NCBI GenBank assembly: GCA_027487245.1
Contig: JAIYDY010000007.1
Coordinates: forward strand, 85,018-146,671
DNA: 61,654 bases
Direction: 5' to 3'
Origin: Hyphomicrobiales bacterium
GTDB taxonomy: Bacteria; Pseudomonadota; Alphaproteobacteria; Rhizobiales; Beijerinckiaceae
The position numbers were made by a program, and so were the translations under genes. Under the pieces are notes generated by a model. It did not search any database and was not told where the DNA came from. It saw only the letters and a list, made by a program, of their open reading frames with translations. This document shows, piece by piece, positions 57,007-61,654 of the stretch (position 1 is its first letter; each line of letters opens with the position of its first letter).

Positions 57007-58242
57007 TCAGCCCTGGCTGACCTTTGGCTGCGCGGCGACACCGACGCGCGGCAGGAACCACGCCAGCAGGCCCATGGCCGGCAGGAAGGCGCACATCTGG
57101 TAGACGGCATGGATGCTGGTGCGGTCTGCGACCTCTCCCAGGATTGCCGCTGCGATGCCGCCCAGCCCGAATGACAGGCCGTAGAACAGCCCGCCGATCA
57201 TGCCGACCCGGCCCGGAATCAGCTCGATCGCATAGATCATGATACTGGCGAAGGCGCTCGACATGATCAGGTTGATCACAATGGTGAGGACGCCGGTCCA
57301 GAACAGGTCCACATGCGGCAGGATCAACGTGAAGGGCAGTGCGCCGAGGATCGAGAACCAGATGACGCGGTTGCGGCCGATCCGGTCGCCGATCATGCCG
57401 CCCGCGAGTGCGCCGATGGCGGCCGAGGCCAGGAACAGGAACAGCATCATCTGCGAGGTCTGCACCGTCACCCCGAAGCGGTCGATCAGGTAGAAGGTGT
57501 AATACGAGCTGAAGCTGGAGCTGTAGGCGTTCTTCGAGAACAGCAGCACGATCAGGAGCGTCATGGCGAGGATGACCTGCGAGCGGGTGTAAGGCGAAGT
57601 GGCAGGCGCCTGTCCGCCGACCTTCGCCTTGGCCAGCATTTGCTGGCGCGCCTCGGCATGGCGACGCACGGTCCAGACCATCAGCATCATCGCCAGAAGT
57701 GCTGCTGCCGAGAACCAGGCAAGGCTCGTCTGGCCGCGCGGCACGATGATGAAGGCGGCGAGCAAGGGCCCGAGTGCCCCGCCCGCCTGGCCTCCGACCT
57801 GGAACACGCCCTGCGCAAAGCCCTGCCGCCCGCCCGAGGCCTGCCGCGCGATGCGGGTGGCCTCGGGGTGAAAGATCGACGAGCCAAGCCCGACGCAGGC
57901 CGCACCGGCCAGCAGCAGCGGATAGCTTGCGGCAAAGGCGAGCCCGATCAGGCCTGCGAAGGTGAAACCCATGCCGACGACCATCGAATAGGGCATGGGG
58001 TTGCGGTCGGTGTAATGCCCGATCAGCGGCTGGAACAGCGAGGCCGTGACCTGGAAGGTCAGCGTGATCAGACCGATCTGCCCGAAATCGAGACCATGGG
58101 CCGCCTTGATGATCGGATAGATCGCCGGGATCAGCGATTGCATCATGTCGTTGAGCAGGTGCGTGGCACTCAGCGCCACGAGAACCGGCATGGCGGCGCG
58201 GTGGCTTGGCGTGGTCGGGCTGGTGACAGTCATGGCGGGCAT
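57007..58242 (-). CDS. MFS transporter, fosmidomycin resistance (Fsr)-like
   Basis: A 411-residue major facilitator protein with about 12 membrane segments. The N-terminal ALSATHLLNDMMQSLIPAIYP, the motif A region GHYTDRNPMPYS and GSSIFHPEATRIAR are the pattern of the Fsr family of efflux proteins. Natural substrate unknown. The ATG used has an alternative three codons later (58233); neither has a strong ribosome binding site. Convergent with argG. Confidence 0.88.
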   Translation of the reverse strand: MPAMTVTSPTTPSHRAAMPVLVALSATHLLNDMMQSLIPAIYPIIKAAHGLDFGQIGLITLTFQVTASLFQPLIGHYTDRNPMPYSMVVGMGFTFAGLIGLAFAASYPLLLAGAACVGLGSSIFHPEATRIARQASGGRQGFAQGVFQVGGQAGGALGPLLAAFIIVPRGQTSLAWFSAAALLAMMLMVWTVRRHAEARQQMLAKAKVGGQAPATSPYTRSQVILAMTLLIVLLFSKNAYSSSFSSYYTFYLIDRFGVTVQTSQMMLFLFLASAAIGALAGGMIGDRIGRNRVIWFSILGALPFTLILPHVDLFWTGVLTIVINLIMSSAFASIMIYAIELIPGRVGMIGGLFYGLSFGLGGIAAAILGEVADRTSIHAVYQMCAFLPAMGLLAWFLPRVGVAAQPKVSQG

Positions 58243-58465
58243 CAACCGGTTCGGGCGGCAAGGTTCGCGCAGCGCCGCGCGATCACGGCAAGTTAGTCGG
58301 TTATACTGCGCAGCGCATCGGGGCGTTGCTCAAGGCCGGTCTCCGCAAATGCATGGCTGCGATGTTTCGTGGCGGTGACGGGGCGGGGTGGCCAGTGCAA
58401 AGGTGACGCACCCTGGGCGAAGGGCGATTCCGCGCTGATGCCGGATAGCTGAAAAGGTCGACGTC

Positions 58466-58501
58466 ATGGACATGCTGACATCGTGCGGATCAGCCCAGTG
58501 A
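58466..58501 (+). CDS. Possible 11-codon upstream ORF (MDMLTSCGSAQ)
   Basis: ATG with AAAAGG eight bases upstream, the best ribosome binding site in this region. Its TGA overlaps a GTG that begins a good signal peptide (GTGA), so it could feed ribosomes into the phosphatase gene. Only length and overlap support it. Confidence 0.3.
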   Translation: MDMLTSCGSAQ

Positions 58502-59100
58502 AGGGCAACCGGCTGTCACGCTTGCGCCACCTCCTGCTGGCTCTGCTTGCTGCGCTGGCCTGCTTTGGCCTCACACCCGGCAGCGGTGTGGCGGCTGCCG
58601 ATGAAGCGCGGGAAGCAGCAGCATGGGAGGCACTGCGCGGTGGCGCCGTCGTCCTGTTCCGCCATGCCAACGCGCCCGGCGGCGGTGATCCTGCCGGCAT
58701 GCGGCTGGCGGAGTGCGCCACACAGCGCAATCTGGATGCAGCTGGCCGGCAGCAGGCCCGGCGCATTGGCGAGGCCTTTCGCATGCGGGGCATTGCGGTG
58801 GGCTCGGTGCTGACCTCGCAGTGGTGCCGCACCACCGAGACGGCGGACCTCGCCTTTCCCGGGATGGCGCGGCCTGAGCCGATCTTCAACTCCTTCTTTG
58901 ATGATCGCGGCAAGGGCCCGGTGCAGACCCGCGACGCGAGGGCGCTGCTGTCGCGCTGGACCGGGCCGGGTGCGCTGGTGGTCAGCACGCATCAGGTCAA
59001 CATCACCGGCCTGACTGGCATCGTGCCAGCATCTGGCGAGGGCATCGTGGTTCGCGTCAATGGCGGCGAGGTTGCCGTGGTCGGCCGGATCAGGCCATGA
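58498..59100 (+). CDS. Exported histidine phosphatase family protein
   Basis: A 200-residue protein of the histidine phosphatase (phosphoglycerate mutase-like) superfamily. A signal peptide (MKGNRLSRLRHLLLALLAAL, cleavage near VAAADE) directs it to the periplasm. The catalytic motif is LFRHANAPGGGDP, with RHA in place of RHG; the second histidine is in VVSTHQVNITGL, and TSQWCRTTETA is the conserved middle block. The phosphorylated substrate is unknown. The GTG used overlaps a short upstream ORF; an in-frame GTG five codons earlier (58483) is the alternative start. Confidence 0.85.
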   Translation: MKGNRLSRLRHLLLALLAALACFGLTPGSGVAAADEAREAAAWEALRGGAVVLFRHANAPGGGDPAGMRLAECATQRNLDAAGRQQARRIGEAFRMRGIAVGSVLTSQWCRTTETADLAFPGMARPEPIFNSFFDDRGKGPVQTRDARALLSRWTGPGALVVSTHQVNITGLTGIVPASGEGIVVRVNGGEVAVVGRIRP

Positions 59101-59106
59101 AGTGGC

Positions 59107-60756
59107 TCAGCGCCGCTGGTCTGCAAGGATCATCGCGGCGCCCTTGTCGGCGATCATGATCGTCGGCGTGTTGGTGTTGCCCGATGTGATCGTCGGCATC
59201 ACCGAGGCGTCGATGACCCTCAGGCCCTGCAGGCCGATCAGCCGCAGTCTTTCATCAACAACGGCCATCGGATCGGAGGGCAGGCCCATCTTTGCGGTTC
59301 CGACCGGGTGGAAGATGGTGGTGCCGATGTCGCCGGCCGCACGGGCCAGAGCCTCGACGTCATCCCCCACGGAAGGCCCCGGCAGGTGCTCCTCGGGCCG
59401 GTAGCGGGAAACAGCAGGCTGGCGCATCAGCTGCCGCGTGACGCGGATCGCATCGGCTGCAACGGTCCGGTCAGCCTCGGTCGAAAGATACCCCGGCGCG
59501 ATCACCGGTTTGTCGGCCGGATCGGACGAGCGCAGCCGGATTTCGCCCCGGGAGGTCGGACGCAGGTTGCAGGCGGAGACGGTGATCGCGGGAAAGCGGT
59601 GCAGCGGATCGCCGAACCGGTCGAGACTGAGCGGCTGGATGTGGAACTGGATGTTGGGCCGCTCATGCTCCGGCGAGGATCGGGTGAAGATTCCGAGCTG
59701 CGATGGCGCCATGGTCAGAGGGCCGGTCTGGAACAGCGCGTATTCGAGGCCCATCAGCGCCCGTCGGGGCAAGGAATGATAGGTCTCGTTCAGGGTCCGG
59801 ACGCCTTGGACCTTGTAGATGGCGCGCTGCTGGAGATGGTCCTGCAGGTTGCGCCCGACGCCGGGCCGGTCGAGCACGGGCGCAATGCCATGCCCGGCAA
59901 GCTGCTCTCCAGCTCCGATGCCGGACAGGTGCAGGATCTGCACCGAGCCGATGGCACCAGCACTGAGGACAACCTCGCCGCGCGCGCGCGCCTCGACGAT
60001 CTCGCCGTTCTGGCGGAAGCGCACGCCGACAGCGCGGCCATTCTCGATCAGCACGCGTTCGACGAGAACGCCGGTCTCCAGCCGAAGATTGGGCCGGCCC
60101 AGGACCGGCTTGAGAAAGCCGCGCGCCGCGGACCAGCGGATGCCGCGCTTCTGGTTGACGTGGAAATAGCCGACGCCGGTGTTGTCACCGGTGTTGAAAT
60201 CGCGGGTCGCAGGAACGCCCATTTCGGTGGCGGCATCGCGCACGGCATCGAGCACGTCCCAGCGCAGGCGCGGTTCCTCCACCCGCCACTCGCCGCCAGC
60301 ACCATGATGCTCGGTGTCGCCGAGGAAGTGATCGTCCAGCCGGCGGAACACCGTCCTGACGTCGTCCCAGCCCCATCCGGCGAGACCAAGCTGTCGCCAG
60401 TGGTCATAGTCCGCCGCCTGACCGCGCATCGAGATCATGGCATTGATGGCGGATGAGCCGCCGATCACCTTGCCGCGCGGATACTTCAGCGTACGCCCGT
60501 TGAGGCCGGGTTCGGCTTCTGTCTCGAACATCCAGTCCGAGCGCGGGTTGCCGATGGCAAACAGATATCCGACCGGGATGTGGAACCAGATCCAGTTGTC
60601 GCGGCCACCGGCTTCGAGCAGCAGCACCTTGTTGCCCGGATCAGCCGACAGCCGGTTGGCGACAACGCAGCCAGCGGAGCCGGCACCCACGACGATGTGG
60701 TCGAAGTCGCCATCAAGCTGCCGGATCGTTGTCATGGCGTCATCCCGTGTCGCCAT
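59107..60756 (-). CDS. GMC family oxidoreductase (choline dehydrogenase-like)
   Basis: FAD-dependent alcohol oxidoreductase of 549 residues. The FAD motif VVGAGSAGC is at 22-30, the GMC signature GKVIGGSSAINAMI near 95-108, RGFLKP and LSAGAIGSVQILHLSGIG in the middle, and the active-site HPVGTAKMG with NTNTPTIMIADKGA near the end. Members oxidise choline, glucose, aryl or fatty alcohols; none can be chosen from sequence. An ATG seven codons downstream (60735) may be the true start. It is convergent with the phosphatase gene. Confidence 0.92.
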   Translation of the reverse strand: MATRDDAMTTIRQLDGDFDHIVVGAGSAGCVVANRLSADPGNKVLLLEAGGRDNWIWFHIPVGYLFAIGNPRSDWMFETEAEPGLNGRTLKYPRGKVIGGSSAINAMISMRGQAADYDHWRQLGLAGWGWDDVRTVFRRLDDHFLGDTEHHGAGGEWRVEEPRLRWDVLDAVRDAATEMGVPATRDFNTGDNTGVGYFHVNQKRGIRWSAARGFLKPVLGRPNLRLETGVLVERVLIENGRAVGVRFRQNGEIVEARARGEVVLSAGAIGSVQILHLSGIGAGEQLAGHGIAPVLDRPGVGRNLQDHLQQRAIYKVQGVRTLNETYHSLPRRALMGLEYALFQTGPLTMAPSQLGIFTRSSPEHERPNIQFHIQPLSLDRFGDPLHRFPAITVSACNLRPTSRGEIRLRSSDPADKPVIAPGYLSTEADRTVAADAIRVTRQLMRQPAVSRYRPEEHLPGPSVGDDVEALARAAGDIGTTIFHPVGTAKMGLPSDPMAVVDERLRLIGLQGLRVIDASVMPTITSGNTNTPTIMIADKGAAMILADQRR

Positions 60757-60842
60757 AGCACTAGACCATCATGGTCCCGGATTCGAGCCGCACAATTGCG
60801 AGTGCGGAAGCGGCACAAGCGAACAGCGCCTGTACGCTTCCG

Positions 60843-61654
60843 TCAGGTTCTGGCGGCGGCAGCCTTCCGGGTGCGCGGCTGCTTTGGCGCTGGCTCGGCA
60901 GGCTCGCTGCCAGCCTGCTTGTCCGGGCCGGCCAGATACTGGGCCTTGGCCAGAGCCGCAAAGCGCCCACCCTTGGCGACAAGCTCCTCGAACGAGCCGC
61001 TTTCGACGACCTTGCCCTGCTCGAACACCAGAATGCGGGTGGCATTGCGGATGGTGGCCAGGCGGTGGGCGATGACAAAGGTGGTGCGGCCCTTCATCAC
61101 CTCGTCCAGCGCCTTCTGCAGCTTGGCTTCCGTGGTGGCGTCCAGGGCAGAGGTGGCTTCGTCGAGGATCAGGATCGGCGGGTTCTTGAGCAGCGCCCGC
61201 GCGATCGAGAGGCGCTGGCGCTCGCCGCCCGACAAGGTGCGGCCGCGTTCGCCCACCATGGTGTCGAGCCCGTCGCTCTGGCGCGCCATGATCTCGGTGG
61301 CCTGGGCGCGGTCGAGGGCGGCACGCATCTCCTCTTCGCTGGCATCGGGTTTGCCGACCAGAAGGTTCTCGCGGATGGTGCGGGCAAAGAGCATGGGTTC
61401 CTGAAAGACCACGCCGATGTTCCGGCGCAGCGAGCCGAGCGTGTAGTCGCGCAGGTCGATGCCGTCGGCGCTGATCCCGCCCGATTGCGGATCAAAGGCC
61501 CGGTGCAGCAGCCCGAGCGTGGTGGACTTGCCCGAACCTGTAGAGCCGACGATGGCGATGGTTTCACCGGGCTGCACGTCGAACGAGACATCGAGCACGG
61601 CCGAGCGCTTGCCATCATACGAGAACGAGACATCGCGGGAGCTGATCTGGCCGG
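60843..61654 (-). CDS. NdvA/ChvA-like glucan ABC exporter, C-terminal part
   Basis: The C-terminal nucleotide-binding domain of a fused ABC exporter; the frame stays open to the right edge, so the membrane domain lies outside. Walker [37 protein letters not shown] spread over the Q-loop, signature [16 protein letters not shown], Walker [13 protein letters not shown] and switch [10 protein letters not shown] are intact. The sequence around them is very close to NdvA/ChvA, which export cyclic beta-1,2-glucan to the periplasm. A C-terminal tail rich in Ala, Pro, Lys ([15 protein letters not shown]) is an addition. Confidence 0.88.
   Translation of the reverse strand, partial: GQISSRDVSFSYDGKRSAVLDVSFDVQPGETIAIVGSTGSGKSTTLGLLHRAFDPQSGGISADGIDLRDYTLGSLRRNIGVVFQEPMLFARTIRENLLVGKPDASEEEMRAALDRAQATEIMARQSDGLDTMVGERGRTLSGGERQRLSIARALLKNPPILILDEATSALDATTEAKLQKALDEVMKGRTTFVIAHRLATIRNATRILVFEQGKVVESGSFEELVAKGGRFAALAKAQYLAGPDKQAGSEPAEPAPKQPRTRKAAAART

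Overview
The window is GC-rich (about two thirds G+C by eye) and almost fully coding. It looks like chromosome of an alphaproteobacterium of the order Hyphomicrobiales (Rhizobiales). The support is gene order and gene content: rnd-like, lptC, lptA, lptB, rpoN, hpf, ptsN in the order usual for this class; ubiE-ubiB with coaBC-dut divergent from mutM; argD-argF-hslO; pyruvate phosphate dikinase; a class I fumarase; and, at the right edge, an ABC exporter closely resembling the cyclic beta-glucan exporter NdvA/ChvA. I see no rRNA, tRNA, insertion sequence, CRISPR array or phage genes.

Layout. 1-761 is the N-terminal part of an RTX-type repeat protein running off the left edge. It is followed by a strikingly AT-rich 0.3 kb with repeated AATTGAA motifs. 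1280-2233 is glyQ without glyS beside it. 2430-7575 holds a small exported protein, an acyl-CoA dehydrogenase/SDR/SDR operon and a Sua5 tRNA-modification gene. 7624-11414 has DoxX and a divergent LysR regulator with a perfect palindrome between them, then an AcuI-type reductase and an MFS transporter. 11634-15495 has a SleB-type wall hydrolase, an FAH-family enzyme, a sugar kinase and a DinB-fold protein. 15506-25625 is a large catabolic block: an FAD amine/amino-acid oxidoreductase divergent from a nine-gene run (ALDH7-type dehydrogenase, nitronate monooxygenase, glutaryl-CoA dehydrogenase, membrane protein, DapB-like reductase, TraX-like membrane protein, CaiB CoA-transferase, ThDP enzyme). 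The last six genes are joined by an 11-bp gap and then four 4-nt start/stop overlaps. The enzyme set suits lysine/pipecolate/2-aminoadipate breakdown through glutarate and glutaryl-CoA. This is inference, and the DapB-like protein lacks the catalytic histidines.

25644-40730 is mainly housekeeping: ppdK, cysK with its Rrf2 regulator, dut, coaBC, amn, ubiB, ubiE, mutM, fumarase, ptsN and hpf. 40962-46157 is the rpoN/lpt/RNase D block. 46397-48896 pairs an altronate/galactarate-type dehydratase with a PfkB kinase, probably a sugar-acid route through a 2-keto-3-deoxy sugar. 48907-50929 is an ECF42-type sigma factor operon (MAPEG protein, DGPF/YCII protein, sigma factor) preceded by a match to the known ECF42 autoregulatory promoter. 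51508-56964 carries argD, argF, hslO, an HCCA-isomerase/DsbA-fold protein and argG. The rest is an Fsr-like transporter, a periplasmic histidine phosphatase, a GMC oxidoreductase and the partial NdvA-like exporter.

The most interesting new observation is the 578-bp region before argD. It has a good sigma-70 promoter, an immediate terminator-like hairpin, a 12-codon ORF with five arginine codons and two further small hairpins. That arrangement is what arginine-dependent attenuation would need. Next in interest are the catabolic cluster with its catalytically altered DapB homologue and the ECF42 promoter.
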